Assembly (NCBI RefSeq): GCF_016031615.1
Contig: NZ_JACYXC010000001.1
Coordinates: forward strand, 4,340,001 to 4,404,000
DNA length: 64,000 nucleotides
Direction: 5' to 3'
Source: Streptomyces pactum
Lineage (GTDB): Bacteria; Actinomycetota; Actinomycetes; Streptomycetales; Streptomycetaceae
Position 1 is the first letter of the stretch. Every line of letters starts with the position of its first letter. The notes under the pieces were generated by a model. It was not told the origin of the DNA, searched no databases, and saw only the letters and a list, made by a program, of their open reading frames with translations. Of the stretch, positions 32,726-42,508 are shown one piece after another. A program made the translations under genes and the position numbers.

Positions 32726-34114
32726 ATGGCCGCTAGGCCGCTTGTGGCGCGGCAGCCGAACGAGAGGCTGCAGGCGCTCATTCAGGAAGCCGGCTGCTCC
32801 AACGCCGGACTGGCACGCCGCGTCAACATGTGCGGGGCCGAGCACGGCCTCGATCTGCGTTACGACAAGACGTCGGTGGCCCGCTGGCTCCGTGGCCAGC
32901 AGCCCAGGGGCCGTGCGCCGGGCATCATCGCCGAGGCGCTGGGCCGGAAGCTGGGCCGTACGGTCACCATCGACGAGATCGGCATGGCCAACGGCAAGAA
33001 CCTCGCCTCGGGCGTGGGCATGCAGTTCTCGCCCACCGTGGTCGGCGCCATCGAGCAGGTCTGCGAGCTGTGGCGGAGCGACGTGGGCCGCCGCGACTTC
33101 CTCGGCGGCACCACGGTGGCCGCCTCGGCACTCGTCGAACCCAGCCGCGACTGGCTGATCAGCGGGCCGGACACCCAGGTGGCGCGGTCGGCCGGGGCCC
33201 GGGTGGGCCGGTCCGATGTGGCGGCGGTGCGCGCCACCACCGAGGCCATCGTGGAGCTGGACCACCGGTACGGCAGCGGGCACGTCCGCCCGGTCGTCGT
33301 CCACTATCTGAACAGCGTGGTCTCCGGCCTGCTGGCCGGCTCCTACCGGGAGTCGGTGGGCCGGGAACTCTTCGCCGAGGTGGCCCGGTTGACCGAACTC
33401 GCCGGCTACATGGCGGTGGACACCGGACAGCCGGGGCTGGCCCAGCGCTACTACATCCAGGCGCTGCGGCTCGCGCAGGCCGCCGGGGACCGGGCGTACG
33501 GCGGTTACGTCCTGGCCGCCGGGATGAGCCACCTCGCCGCCCAGCTGGGCAATCCGCGCGAGATCGCGCAGCTCGCCAGGGCCGCCCAGGAGGGTGCCCG
33601 GGGGCACGTTCCGCCGCGTGCGGAGGCCATGTTCCACGCCGCCGAGGCGCGCGGGCACGCGCTGATGGGCGACGCGCGGGCGGCCGAGTCGGCGTCCGGC
33701 CGGGCCCAGGACGCGCTGGAGCGGGCGGAGGCGCAGGAGGGGGCGGGGGACGACCCGCGGTGGATCGCCCACTTCGACCGGGCCTACCTCGCCGACGAAC
33801 TGGCCCACTGCCACCGCGACCTGGGCCAGGGCGGACCGGCCCGGCGCCGGGCCGAGGAGGCCCTGGCCGGGCTGGCGGAGGGGCGGGTACGGCGGCGTGC
33901 CATCGCCACGCTGCTGCTGGCCACGGCCCAGGTGCAGCAGCGCGAGGTGGAGCAGGCGTGCCACACCGGCACCCGCGCGGTGGAACTCCTGGGCCGGCTG
34001 CGGTCGGAACGGGGCGCGGAGTACCTGGACGACTTCCGGCAGCGGCTGGAGCCCTACCGCGACGAGCCGGCGGTACGGGAGTTCGGCGAGCGGGTGGAGG
34101 TCTACGCTGCGTGA
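32726..34114 (+). CDS. NsdA-like regulatory protein (HTH plus TPR-type helices)
   Basis: A 462-residue cytosolic protein. The N-terminus QPNERLQALIQEAGCSNAGL, then ARRVN and TSVARWLRGQQPRGRAPGII, parallels the start of NsdA, a streptomycete negative regulator of sporulation and antibiotic production: an unusual HTH with the pattern SVxRWLxGxxP. The remaining 330 residues are helical repeats of TPR type (YYIQALRLAQAAGDRAYGGY). The similarity is from memory and supports family, not orthology. ATG 32726 has GGGGG(T) nine bases upstream. A palindrome between promoter zone and start may serve autoregulation. Confidence 0.75.
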   Translation: MAARPLVARQPNERLQALIQEAGCSNAGLARRVNMCGAEHGLDLRYDKTSVARWLRGQQPRGRAPGIIAEALGRKLGRTVTIDEIGMANGKNLASGVGMQFSPTVVGAIEQVCELWRSDVGRRDFLGGTTVAASALVEPSRDWLISGPDTQVARSAGARVGRSDVAAVRATTEAIVELDHRYGSGHVRPVVVHYLNSVVSGLLAGSYRESVGRELFAEVARLTELAGYMAVDTGQPGLAQRYYIQALRLAQAAGDRAYGGYVLAAGMSHLAAQLGNPREIAQLARAAQEGARGHVPPRAEAMFHAAEARGHALMGDARAAESASGRAQDALERAEAQEGAGDDPRWIAHFDRAYLADELAHCHRDLGQGGPARRRAEEALAGLAEGRVRRRAIATLLLATAQVQQREVEQACHTGTRAVELLGRLRSERGAEYLDDFRQRLEPYRDEPAVREFGERVEVYAA

Positions 34115-34914
34115 CACCGCGCGGGCGGCACGGCTCCGCCGCCCGCCGCCGGCCGCCCGTCGTCGACCACCCTCCGCCGACCGCCCGCCGCATCGTGTCG
34201 CCGGGCGCCCGGCCCGCGTGGTCGGCCGTCCGGCACGTGCCGCCCGTCGGCCGGCCCTTGCCGCGCGTCCCGCCGCCGCGACCAGACGGCGCCGGTGCGG
34301 GTGCCGGACCGCCGCCCGGCCGGCCGGCGGTGGACGGGCGGATGACGCGCCCACCGGTTCCCCGCACGGGGAGGGGCGACGGACGGACCCGGACCCCTGC
34401 ACGGGCGAGGTGACGGACGGACCGGCCCCCCTGCGTGGAAGAGGTCACCGCCGACCGGGCCGGCCGCGTGGCGCGCGGAACCGGTCCGCGGGGGCCTGGG
34501 ACGGGCAGGGGCGTGCCGGCGAGCGGGACGGGCGGGGGGCCGCGGGACCGGCCGGACGGTGACCGCCCCCGGCCGGGCGGCGACCGGAGATGGCCGGAGG
34601 CGACCGGAGGCGGCCGGGGGCGGATGCGCGGCGACCGGGCGGCGGTTGCGCGCCGCTGGGGGAGCGGGCCGCGCGGCGGCCGGTGTGACGGATGACGCGC
34701 GTCACGTCCGGCGGGCCGTACCGGGCGGAGACTCGACCGCTGGTGGAGCGGGGTGCACGGAAGATAGGGGACAGCGCGGAGGAAGGGCGTACAACCCTGA
34801 CATAGGGCGGCCCGCGCGGGGCCCCGGGGCCCCCGCCGGAGCGGTGCGGCGCGCGCCGACCCGGTAGCGTGACCCGACGATTCCGTAAGTTCCGCAACAG
34901 CCATAGGAGTCCCG
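34115..34914. other. Gene-free interval
   Basis: 800 bases with low-complexity DNA: repeats of GGCGACCGGAG-like phrases at 34560-34620 and a GTGACGGATGACGCGCGTCAC near-dyad at about 34685-34705. The last 60 bases, ending with GCGTGACCCGACGATTCCG, probably contain the promoter of the downstream gene. No coding frame is supported. Confidence 0.35.
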
Positions 34915-36951
34915 GTGACGCAGAGCGGACAGGGAAATGAGCCGCAGTCTCCTGCGGTCCCGCCCGCGCACGAGGGCGTCGTGCTGCCCGCTCACGGCGG
35001 CCAGTGGGTCCCCGAACAGCAGCAGGCGGCTCCGGCCGGGGGCCAGCCGTGGGGTCAGCCGTGGGGCCCGCAGGACGGGAAGCCGCAGTCGCCGGGGTCC
35101 CACCCCGGCCCGCAGCACCCCGCACCGGGACAACTGCCGCCGGAGCAGCCGTACGGACACCAGCCGCAGGGACAGCCGTACGGCGGCCACCCGCAGGGAC
35201 AGCCCTACGGCGGGCACCCGCAAGGACAGCCCTACGGCGCCCACCCGCAGGGACAGCCCTACGGCGGGCACCCGCAAGGACAGCCCTACGGCGCCCACCC
35301 GCAGGGACAGCCGTACGGCGACCCGTCGCAGGGCCTGCCCCACGGCGGGCAGGTGCCGCCCGCCGCGTACCCGGGCCAGGGGCCGTACGCACCGCAGCCG
35401 CCGGCCGGCCTGCAGCCGGGTGCCGCGCCGCAGCCCGGCCCGTACGGGCAGCCGCCGGCCCAGCCGTACGGGCAGCCCGGCCCGGCGGGTGCCGGACCGC
35501 TGCCCCAGCCGGGTCCGGGAGGCCCGTTCGGGCAGCCGGGCCCGCAGCCGCCGCACGTCCTGCCGCAGCCGCCGCAGGGCACCGGCCCGGGCGCACCGGC
35601 CGCCGCCGAGCAGACCCGGGTGCTGCGGCCGATCACCGCGGACACCCCCGCGCCCGCTCCGTCCCCGGCGCCCGGCCCGGACTCCGAGGCCACCCAGCTG
35701 ATACCCCCGACGGCGATCCCCGCCGCCCCGGGGGACTCCGACGCCACCCAGGTGATGCCGCCGATCACCGGCGGGTCGCTGCCGCTGCCGCCGGAGGGCG
35801 CGCCCGCGCCCCGGTCCGGCGGGCACGCCGCCCCGCGGCCCGGCACGGCGCCGCTGCCGGCGGAGAGCGGGCCCGGCACCGGCCGGCGCCGCCGCACCGG
35901 GCCGCCCGCGGAGTCGCCCGCCGAGTCCACCACCCAGCTGCGGCGGATCACCCCGCCGGCCGCCTCGCCGGCCGCGGGCGGGCCGAACGCCGCGGAGGAG
36001 ACCCAGGTGCTGCCGGGCCCGGTCCCGGCGCACGACGGGCCGGGCGGTGCGCCGGGCCAGGGGGCGCAGCAGCCGCCGCGGCCCGGGGCCGCCCCGTACG
36101 CCATCCGGCCCGGACGGCCCGAGGACCGGACGCCGCCCGCCGAGTTCGACGGCCTGTTCCGGGCCGACGGACCGGCCGGACCGGCCGGTGCCGACCAGCC
36201 CGCCGAGTCCACCCAGCAGCTCCCGCTCTACGACGACGCCGCCCAGCCGCCCGCCGGAGGGGGGTACGGCCCCGGCGGCTACGACCAGGGCGGTGACGGC
36301 GGTGGTGGCCGGCGCCGCAAGCCCGCCTTGCTGGTCGGCATCGTCGTCGCGGGCTGCGCCATCGCCGGTCTCGCGGCCGGCGCGGCGATCAGCGCCGGTG
36401 GTGACGGGGACGACAAGAAGAAGGACGACGCCAAGAGCGCGCCGCCGTCCGCCGCCACCACCACCGAGCCGCCGGAGCCGACGCCGACCGTGGACCCGGT
36501 CGAGGAGCAGGCCAAGGCGCTGGACGCGCTGCTCGCGGACAGCAACGACAGCCGGGCCACGGTGATCACCTCGGTCGGCAACATCAAGCAGTGCAAGGAC
36601 CTCACCACCGCGGCCAAGGACCTGCGCGCCGCCGCCGGGCAGCGCACCGGGCTGGTGACCCGGCTCAGTGAGATCAAGGTGGACAAGCTGCCCAACCACA
36701 CCGCGCTGACCGATGCGCTCAACAAGGCGTGGAACGCCTCGGCGTCGGCGGACAACCACTACGCGGCCTGGGCCGACCAGGTCAAGGGCAAGCGGGGCTG
36801 TCACAAGGGCAAGGCGCGGACCACCCGTGAGGTGGGGCTGGCCGAGCGGGCCAGCGGCGAGGCCACCAAGGCGAAGGAGCAGGCCGCCAAGTTGTGGAAC
36901 TCCATCGCCGTGAAGTACGGCCTGACCCAGCGTCAGGCCGGGCAGCTCTGA
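34915..36951 (+). CDS. Pro/Gln/Gly-rich single-pass membrane protein
   Basis: A 678-residue protein. Residues 1 to about 460 are disordered, rich in Pro, Gln and Gly, and contain six 9-residue repeats of HPQGQPYGG/A type (about 83-136), plus short TQL/TQV phrases (SEATQLIPP, SDATQVMPP). One membrane helix follows at about 470-492 (ALLVGIVVAGCAIAGLAAGAA), then a linker and an extracellular, mostly helical domain with two cysteines (KQCKD, RGCHKG) that may pair. The layout resembles streptomycete proteins that present an outer domain while a long cytosolic tail engages kinases or other partners. Function unknown. GTG 34915 has AGGAGT eight bases upstream. Confidence 0.75.
   Translation: MTQSGQGNEPQSPAVPPAHEGVVLPAHGGQWVPEQQQAAPAGGQPWGQPWGPQDGKPQSPGSHPGPQHPAPGQLPPEQPYGHQPQGQPYGGHPQGQPYGGHPQGQPYGAHPQGQPYGGHPQGQPYGAHPQGQPYGDPSQGLPHGGQVPPAAYPGQGPYAPQPPAGLQPGAAPQPGPYGQPPAQPYGQPGPAGAGPLPQPGPGGPFGQPGPQPPHVLPQPPQGTGPGAPAAAEQTRVLRPITADTPAPAPSPAPGPDSEATQLIPPTAIPAAPGDSDATQVMPPITGGSLPLPPEGAPAPRSGGHAAPRPGTAPLPAESGPGTGRRRRTGPPAESPAESTTQLRRITPPAASPAAGGPNAAEETQVLPGPVPAHDGPGGAPGQGAQQPPRPGAAPYAIRPGRPEDRTPPAEFDGLFRADGPAGPAGADQPAESTQQLPLYDDAAQPPAGGGYGPGGYDQGGDGGGGRRRKPALLVGIVVAGCAIAGLAAGAAISAGGDGDDKKKDDAKSAPPSAATTTEPPEPTPTVDPVEEQAKALDALLADSNDSRATVITSVGNIKQCKDLTTAAKDLRAAAGQRTGLVTRLSEIKVDKLPNHTALTDALNKAWNASASADNHYAAWADQVKGKRGCHKGKARTTREVGLAERASGEATKAKEQAAKLWNSIAVKYGLTQRQAGQL
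35161..35322 (+). repeat. Six in-frame 27-bp tandem repeats
   Basis: Units of 27 bp, each CA(C/G)CCGCA(G/A)GGACAGCC then TACGGCGNN, run head to tail. Units 2 and 4 are identical, as are 3 and 5, so the array grew by duplication of a 54-bp pair. It encodes the HPQGQPYG(G/A) repeats. Confidence 0.9.
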
Positions 36952-37206
36952 GGGACGCCGCGGAGGCGGACCGGCCGCCGCCGGAACGGGGCGGCGGCCG
37001 GAGGACCGGGCGCGGGATCGCGGCCCGGAGGTGGCCTGAGGGGACGGTCCGCCGCCGGGCCGGCGGCAGGCTGCACGGCGCCGTTCCGCCGGGCTGAACG
37101 ACCGCCGGCCCGGCGGTCCGCCGGCCCGCGCCGGGACCACCGGGGGCGCCGGGAGCGGGTGCCGGTCGGGTGGCGGGCGCGATCAGGTCGTGGGTGGTGG
37201 CGGCGG

Positions 37207-38658
37207 TCAGGTGCGCCGGGAGTAGTCGGCCAGGGTGTCGCCGACGTCCACGAAGCCCTCGCGGACGGCCACCAGCCGCCCGTTCCTGACCACCTGATAG
37301 GTGACGTTGGCGTTGACGATCCGCGGGTACCGGTCGATCGCCAGCTTGTCGTTGAACCCCCAGCGCAGCGGCGGGGTCAGGCCGCCGGTGTCCACCGCGT
37401 GCCCGCGGTTGAGCTGGCGGCGCACCGACGCGCCGTCGATGTCGTCCTCGTCGAGCGAGAGCAGCACCGACCGGAGCACCGTGTAGGCGATCCAGGTGGT
37501 CTGCGCCCCTGGGTCGGCCGGGTCGATGCGGTCGTCCTGGAACGCGTACCGGTTGATGACCCGGTTCATCTCGTTCCACCGGGGATCGTCGGCGGCCGGG
37601 TACCACCCGGTGGCGTACGCGCCCTCCAGCGGGCTGTTCCGGCCGCCGGCGCTGTCCACCAGGGACTGCCGGACGCTGCCGAGCACCGAGGCGATCCGCA
37701 CCGTGGCACCGCCCTTCTGGAGGCGGCGGAAGGAGTCGAAGAAGGTGTTGGTGCGCCTGCCCAGGGCCGCGGTGACGCAGGACGACCGCGAGCCGCGCGG
37801 GGCGTCCGCGATGTCGGGCGCGTCCGTGTCCGTGGTGCCGGTGGCGCCGGGCCCGTCGGCGGTCGCGGTGGTGGCGGTGGTGGTGGCGCCCGTGGGGCCG
37901 GTGGAGGTCCGGGTGGTGCCCCGGTCCTGCTCCGCCGCGGTGTCCCCACCGGAGTCCCCACCGGCGCCGACGCCGTCCAGCGCGCGCCGTGCGTGCCGGG
38001 TGTAGTCGGAGGCGTCCTCGGGGGCCCGGATGTCGGTGGCCGGCGGGCGCCGGCCGGCCGCCAGGCCCGCGTCGAGCAGGTCGGGCAGCTCGTCCCCGGC
38101 GATGGTGTCCGGACGGACCAGGGAGACGCGGTCGCAGACGGCCGCGAGCTGCCGCCCGTTGCCGGCCAGCAGCGTCGCCAGTCCTCCGTTGACCGGGTAC
38201 GAGACGGGGCTGGTGAACTCCTCCTGGGAGAGCCCGTAGCCGCCGATGTAGGGGATGCCGGACACCTTCAGCGGGGCCATGAAGGAGCGGGCGTGCTGGC
38301 TGTAGGAGCCGACCACGGCGACGGCTCCCTCCGCCACCGCGCGTTCGGCGCAGCGGCCGGCCTGTACGCTGTCGTTCCGCTCGTTGCAGGTGATCACCTT
38401 CAGTTCGCGGCCGTGGATGCCGCCGGTGTCGTTGACCCACCGGGCGTACGCCTGGGCCATGGCAGGCATGTCTGACATGTCGGTCGCGCTGGAGCCTTCG
38501 GGGGCCCACGTCATCACGACGATGGGACCGTCCCCGGAGCCCCGCGAGGTCCCGGGCAGCGCCCCGCAGCCGGTGGCCAGCGACGCGCTGACCACCGTGC
38601 ACAGGGCCGCGGCGGTGGCGCGGCGTGAGGAGGGGAGGAGTCGTCGCCTTCCGGTCAT
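37207..38658 (-). CDS. Lipoprotein solute-binding protein, branched-chain amino acid type
   Basis: A 483-residue precursor. An N-terminal RRR and hydrophobic stretch end in the lipobox SLATGC, so it is probably a lipid-anchored protein outside the membrane. The periplasmic-binding-protein type I fold follows: VVMTWAPEG, GGIHGRELKVITCNERND, AEGAVAVVGSYSQHA. A 40-residue Thr/Gly-rich insert (TSTGPTGATTTATTATADGP region) interrupts the middle. No transporter genes are adjacent, so it may be a sensor-type or orphan binding protein. ATG 38658 is chosen because it directly precedes the signal peptide. Confidence 0.85.
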   Translation of the reverse strand: MTGRRRLLPSSRRATAAALCTVVSASLATGCGALPGTSRGSGDGPIVVMTWAPEGSSATDMSDMPAMAQAYARWVNDTGGIHGRELKVITCNERNDSVQAGRCAERAVAEGAVAVVGSYSQHARSFMAPLKVSGIPYIGGYGLSQEEFTSPVSYPVNGGLATLLAGNGRQLAAVCDRVSLVRPDTIAGDELPDLLDAGLAAGRRPPATDIRAPEDASDYTRHARRALDGVGAGGDSGGDTAAEQDRGTTRTSTGPTGATTTATTATADGPGATGTTDTDAPDIADAPRGSRSSCVTAALGRRTNTFFDSFRRLQKGGATVRIASVLGSVRQSLVDSAGGRNSPLEGAYATGWYPAADDPRWNEMNRVINRYAFQDDRIDPADPGAQTTWIAYTVLRSVLLSLDEDDIDGASVRRQLNRGHAVDTGGLTPPLRWGFNDKLAIDRYPRIVNANVTYQVVRNGRLVAVREGFVDVGDTLADYSRRT

Positions 38659-38780
38659 ACCGCGGAGCGTGGCGTTCCCCCCGGAATGCACGCGAGCCGA
38701 AGGAGCAACGAAAGGTGTCCTCGCCGTGAATTGCGGGGGTTGAAGATCGCCCAGGTGTGAAGAACGTACGATCGGTGACC

Positions 38781-39275
38781 GTGCAAGGTTCGGAGAACAC
38801 TTCCCGTCGCGCCCGCCGCTCGACCACCATGGGCGCCATGCCGCTCAAAGACATGCCGTGGTGGCGCTGGCGCAGCAATGTCCGCTCGGCGCTGCACATG
38901 CTCTCCGACCCGGTCTTCCAGCAGGAGTGCTGGCTGGCCGGCCAGGACGGATACGGTGACGTCACCGACGCCGTGTACCGGCTGGTCGAGGACACCTGGC
39001 TGGACAACTGGTCCGCCGAGAAGTACATCGGCACGATCTTCCGGGACGCCCAGGAGACCGCGCTGGTGGACGTCGCGGTGCTCCGGGTGCTGCGGATCAT
39101 GCACCAGGTGGGCGCGGACGCGCCGGTCTCCGCCTACCTGGAGCACCCCGCCTGGCCGGAAGCTGTCCTGGCGGCCCGGGACGCCCATGTGCAGCTGGCG
39201 GTCAACGACGGCGAGGACCCCGACCGGCCGCCGCACCCGCTGCACGTTCTTGCCATGATGACGCGCCGGGCCTGA
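38781..39275 (+). CDS. Conserved hypothetical protein of actinobacteria
   Basis: A 164-residue soluble protein, mostly helical: PWWRWRSNVRSALHMLSDP, WLDNWSAEKYIGTIFRDAQE and LRVLRIMHQVG are its conserved-looking blocks. It is Trp-rich (seven in the first 100 residues). No function is known to me. GTG 38781 is chosen because TACGAT at 38767-38772 lies 8 bases upstream, fitting a leaderless transcript; GTG 38757 and ATG 38829 are alternatives. It is divergent from the lipoprotein gene and 32 bases upstream of purU, which may be co-transcribed. Confidence 0.7.
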   Translation: MQGSENTSRRARRSTTMGAMPLKDMPWWRWRSNVRSALHMLSDPVFQQECWLAGQDGYGDVTDAVYRLVEDTWLDNWSAEKYIGTIFRDAQETALVDVAVLRVLRIMHQVGADAPVSAYLEHPAWPEAVLAARDAHVQLAVNDGEDPDRPPHPLHVLAMMTRRA

Positions 39276-39307
39276 AGCCGGCGGGCGGTGTGCCACGCTA
39301 TGGGGTC

Positions 39308-40180
39308 ATGAGCGAGCCGCGATCTGCCGTCCCCGACCAGTACATCCTCACCCTGTCCTGCCCCGACAAGCAGGGCATCGTGCACGCCGTGTCGAGCTTC
39401 CTGTTCATGACCGGCTGCAACATCGAGGACAGTCGGCAGTACGGCGACCGCGACACCGGTCTGTTCTTCATGCGGGTGCACTTCCGCGCGGAGTCCCCGG
39501 TGTCGCTGGAGAGCCTCCGGGCCAGCTTCGCGGCGGTGGGCGAGTCCTTCCGGATGGACTGGGAGATCAACCGCGCCGACCAGCGGATGCGGGTGGTGCT
39601 GATGGTCTCGAAGTTCGGGCACTGCCTGAACGACCTGCTCTTCCGCACCCGGATCGGGGCGCTGCCGATCGAGATCGCCGCGGTGGTCTCCAACCACGAG
39701 GACTTCCGGGAGCTGGTCGGCTCCTACGGGGTGCCGTTCCACCACCTGCCGGTCACCAAGGACACCAAGGCGGAGGCGGAGGCCCGGCTGCTGGAGCTGG
39801 TGCGCGCCGAGAACGTGGAGCTGGTGGTGCTCGCCCGCTACATGCAGGTGCTCTCGGACACCCTGTGCCGGGAGCTGTCCGGGCGCATCATCAACATCCA
39901 CCACTCCTTCCTGCCGAGCTTCAAGGGCGCCAAGCCGTACCACCAGGCGCACGCCCGGGGGGTGAAGCTGATCGGTGCCACCGCGCACTACGTGACCGCC
40001 GAGCTGGACGAGGGGCCGATCATCGAGCAGGAGGTGGAGCGGGTGGGCCACGAGCTCACCCCCGACCAGCTGGTCGCGGTGGGGCGGGACGTGGAGTGCC
40101 AGGCGCTGGCCCGCGCGGTGAAGTGGCACAGCGAGCGGCGGGTGCTGCTCGACGGCACCCGCACGGTCGTCTTCGCGTAG
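39308..40180 (+). CDS. purU: Formyltetrahydrofolate deformylase
   Basis: A 290-residue enzyme that hydrolyses 10-formyl-tetrahydrofolate to formate and tetrahydrofolate, balancing one-carbon pools. An ACT domain occupies about 8-85 (LTLSCPDKQGIVHAVSSFL). The formyltransferase-like catalytic domain spans about 92-285, with LARYMQVLS, the active-site NIHHSFLPSF and HYVTAELDEGPII. Length and motif order are typical. ATG 39308 follows GGGG closely; the short spacing suggests a leaderless or weak site. It lies 32 bases after the preceding conserved gene. Confidence 0.95.
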   Translation: MSEPRSAVPDQYILTLSCPDKQGIVHAVSSFLFMTGCNIEDSRQYGDRDTGLFFMRVHFRAESPVSLESLRASFAAVGESFRMDWEINRADQRMRVVLMVSKFGHCLNDLLFRTRIGALPIEIAAVVSNHEDFRELVGSYGVPFHHLPVTKDTKAEAEARLLELVRAENVELVVLARYMQVLSDTLCRELSGRIINIHHSFLPSFKGAKPYHQAHARGVKLIGATAHYVTAELDEGPIIEQEVERVGHELTPDQLVAVGRDVECQALARAVKWHSERRVLLDGTRTVVFA

Positions 40181-40357
40181 CCCGGCGCCGGACGCTTGGG
40201 CGGCGCACGGCGGGGCGCCGCAGGCCGGGGCGATGCCGCCGGCGGTGGGACACGGTGCCGGCCCCGGTGCCGGCGGGACGGCCCGCGCCTCGCCGGTGGC
40301 GGTGGGACGGGCCGGCTGCCGCCGGCGGTCACCCGGCCGGGGCGGCCCGGCGGCGGG

Positions 40358-42508
40358 TCACAGCCGGGACATCGCGGCGGTGGCGAAGAGCACGTCCCGG
40401 ATCGCCTGGCGGTCGCCGGCCTGCCCGGCCGCGGCGTCCTGGGGCGGCACGTGCCCGGCCGCCAGCTGGTAGAAGGTCTCGCGGTCCAGGGTGATGTGCG
40501 CGACCTGGCCCTCGGGGCCGGCGGAGGCCCCGGGCGAGTCCAGCGCGATGAACCACTCGCCGCCGCCGTCGTCCTCCACCTCCAGCCGGAGCGACCGGCC
40601 CGGTGCCCCGGCGGCCACCAGGCGCCGCGGCGGGCCCGCGCGGCCCGAGCGGCGGCGTTCGGCGAGCACCTCCGGCAGCCGGCGCGCGTACAGGTTCACC
40701 ATCTGGTGGAAGTGGGCCGGCTGCGGCAGCTCGTACGGGTAGTTCACCGCGTCCGCGATGTCCCCGGCGTGCACCCAGCAGCCGAAGGCGCGGTCGACGA
40801 AGGAGTCGGGCAGCGAGAGCCGGAGGTCCCCGAAGGGCACGGTGAGGGTCTCGGCCCGGCGGCCGGCGAAGGACGCGGCGCGCACCAGCGCGTGCACCTG
40901 GGCCCGCCACGGTTCCCGGACGTCACCGGGCTGCCGGCCGCCGCCCCGGTAGGGTCCGCGGGCCGTGCCCGCCCCGAACGGACCCGCGCCGCCGCCGGTG
41001 AACCTGCCCGGCACGGCGGTGAACAGGTCCGAGTCGTGCACCGGGTCCGGCGGCGCGTCCGGGTCCAGGGGCTCCACCGGGTGGCGCCGCCACACCGCCT
41101 CGGTGCGCGCCACCGGGCCGGCCGGCGCGTCCGCGCCGAGCGGGTCCGGCAGCCCGAGGGCCGCGGCGAGGATGCCGTCCACCGCCAGCAGGTGACCGAG
41201 CACCCCGGCGACCGTGGTGTCCCGGCCGGCCGCCCGCTCCCCGTCGAACCACTTCAGCCGGACCGGGGCCCGCCACTCCGCGGATCCCATGTCCCGCAGC
41301 AGCGCGTCCAGCCGGGCCGCCTCGGCGTCGTACGCGGTGGCCCACTCCGGCACCGGGATGCGGGCCGGCCGCCGCACCAGGCACCCCGCCAGCACGCTGG
41401 TGCGCAGCCGGGGGTCGAGGTCCAGGCTGTCCTCCGGCTGGAGCAGGCTCACCGCGTCACGCAGCCGGAGCGCCTCCTCGGCGCACGGCACGCAGTCGTT
41501 GAGGTGGTCCTCGACGGCGGCGGTCTCCTCGGCGGAGCAGGCGGCCAGCGCCCACGCGCCCAGCAGCGACTTCAGCACCCGGTGCGACCGCGGTTCCCCG
41601 GCGGACGGCGCGGACCCGGCCGGGCCGCGGGTGCGCGGCACGGCGGACGGCGCCTGCCGGGACGGGCCGCCCGCCTCCGGGTCACCCGCCACCGGCCCGG
41701 CCCGGTCGGCGTCCGGGGCGTGGCCGGTGCCGGCCCCGCGGCCGCTCGCGGAGGCGTCGGTGCCGCGGTCCGCCGGGCCGCTGCCGGGCCGGGCGGGGTC
41801 CGCGGTGGTGTCGGAGCCGGTGGTGCCGGTGGGGCCGGTGGTGCCGGTGGGGCCGGTGGTGCCGGTGGGGCTGGTGGTGCTGGTGGTGCCGGTGGTGTCC
41901 GAGCCGGGGTCGGTGGGGCCGGTGGTGTCGGAGCCGCGGCCGGTGCTGCCGGAGCCGGTCTCGGTGGCGTGCGCGGTCCCGTCGCCGGTGCGGTCCGCTC
42001 CGGGACCGGCCGGGTCCGTCTGGCGCGGCGGATCCGTACCGGGCCCGGCCGGCCGGGCGTGCTGTCCGGTGCGGGCCGGGCCGTCGCCGGGGCCGCCGTC
42101 CGTGGGGGTACGGCGACGGATCCCGCCGGGCCAGTGCGCGGCGTCCTCGGCGGCCGGGCGCGGCAGCGGTATGCGGGGCCGTGCCGGGGAGCCGGACCGC
42201 CGGCCGTCGCCGGGGGTGCCGCCGCCGGTTCCCGGGGTGCCGTCCCCGCGCCCGGGACGGCCGGCGCCGTCCGGCCGCCCGGCGCCGTGGCCGCCCGCGT
42301 CCGGCCCGCCGCCGTTCCCGGGGGTGTTCTCCTCCCGGCCGTCCGGGCGGCCGGCCCGGTCGTCGTGGCCGCGCGCCCCGCCGGGGAACTCCTCGCCGGG
42401 GCCGCCGTCACCGCCGGGGGAGCGCGGGCGGCCCTCGTGCGACAGGCCGTCGTGGCCGCCGTCACCGGCGGTCCCGTCGTGACGCTCCGGTCCGTTCGCG
42501 CCGGTCAC
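40358..42508 (-). CDS. Zinc-finger anti-sigma-type protein fused to a mycothiol-dependent-enzyme (MDMPI) domain
   Basis: A 716-residue protein. Residues 1 to about 310 are Gly/Pro/Thr/Asp-rich low complexity. A zf-HC2/ZAS zinc finger follows with ACSAEETAAVEDHLNDCVPC (the HxxxCxxC core), the mark of anti-sigma factors. Then comes a maleylpyruvate isomerase-like, mycothiol-dependent domain (LDALLRDMGSAEWRAPV, TTVAGVLGHLLAVDG, GCWVHAGDIADAV). The GTG start (42506-42508) overlaps the sigma gene TGA (42505-42507), so the two are translationally coupled. It should bind and inhibit that sigma factor, perhaps sensing thiol state; the sensing is inference. No membrane segment is visible. Confidence 0.82.
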   Translation of the reverse strand: MTGANGPERHDGTAGDGGHDGLSHEGRPRSPGGDGGPGEEFPGGARGHDDRAGRPDGREENTPGNGGGPDAGGHGAGRPDGAGRPGRGDGTPGTGGGTPGDGRRSGSPARPRIPLPRPAAEDAAHWPGGIRRRTPTDGGPGDGPARTGQHARPAGPGTDPPRQTDPAGPGADRTGDGTAHATETGSGSTGRGSDTTGPTDPGSDTTGTTSTTSPTGTTGPTGTTGPTGTTGSDTTADPARPGSGPADRGTDASASGRGAGTGHAPDADRAGPVAGDPEAGGPSRQAPSAVPRTRGPAGSAPSAGEPRSHRVLKSLLGAWALAACSAEETAAVEDHLNDCVPCAEEALRLRDAVSLLQPEDSLDLDPRLRTSVLAGCLVRRPARIPVPEWATAYDAEAARLDALLRDMGSAEWRAPVRLKWFDGERAAGRDTTVAGVLGHLLAVDGILAAALGLPDPLGADAPAGPVARTEAVWRRHPVEPLDPDAPPDPVHDSDLFTAVPGRFTGGGAGPFGAGTARGPYRGGGRQPGDVREPWRAQVHALVRAASFAGRRAETLTVPFGDLRLSLPDSFVDRAFGCWVHAGDIADAVNYPYELPQPAHFHQMVNLYARRLPEVLAERRRSGRAGPPRRLVAAGAPGRSLRLEVEDDGGGEWFIALDSPGASAGPEGQVAHITLDRETFYQLAAGHVPPQDAAAGQAGDRQAIRDVLFATAAMSRL
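41819..41890 (-). repeat. 18-bp tandem repeats in the anti-sigma gene
   Basis: GGTGGTGCCGGTGGGGCC (plus strand) occurs at 41819, 41837 and, slightly changed, 41855, with shorter echoes beyond. In the gene it encodes Gly-Pro-Thr-Gly-Thr-Thr units of the disordered linker. Confidence 0.8.

Noticed and set aside
34702..37140. A minus-strand frame of about 810 codons opposite the Pro/Gln-rich membrane protein
   Set aside because: The plus strand has a ribosome site, membrane helix and in-frame repeats; the opposite frame is arginine/glycine shadow.
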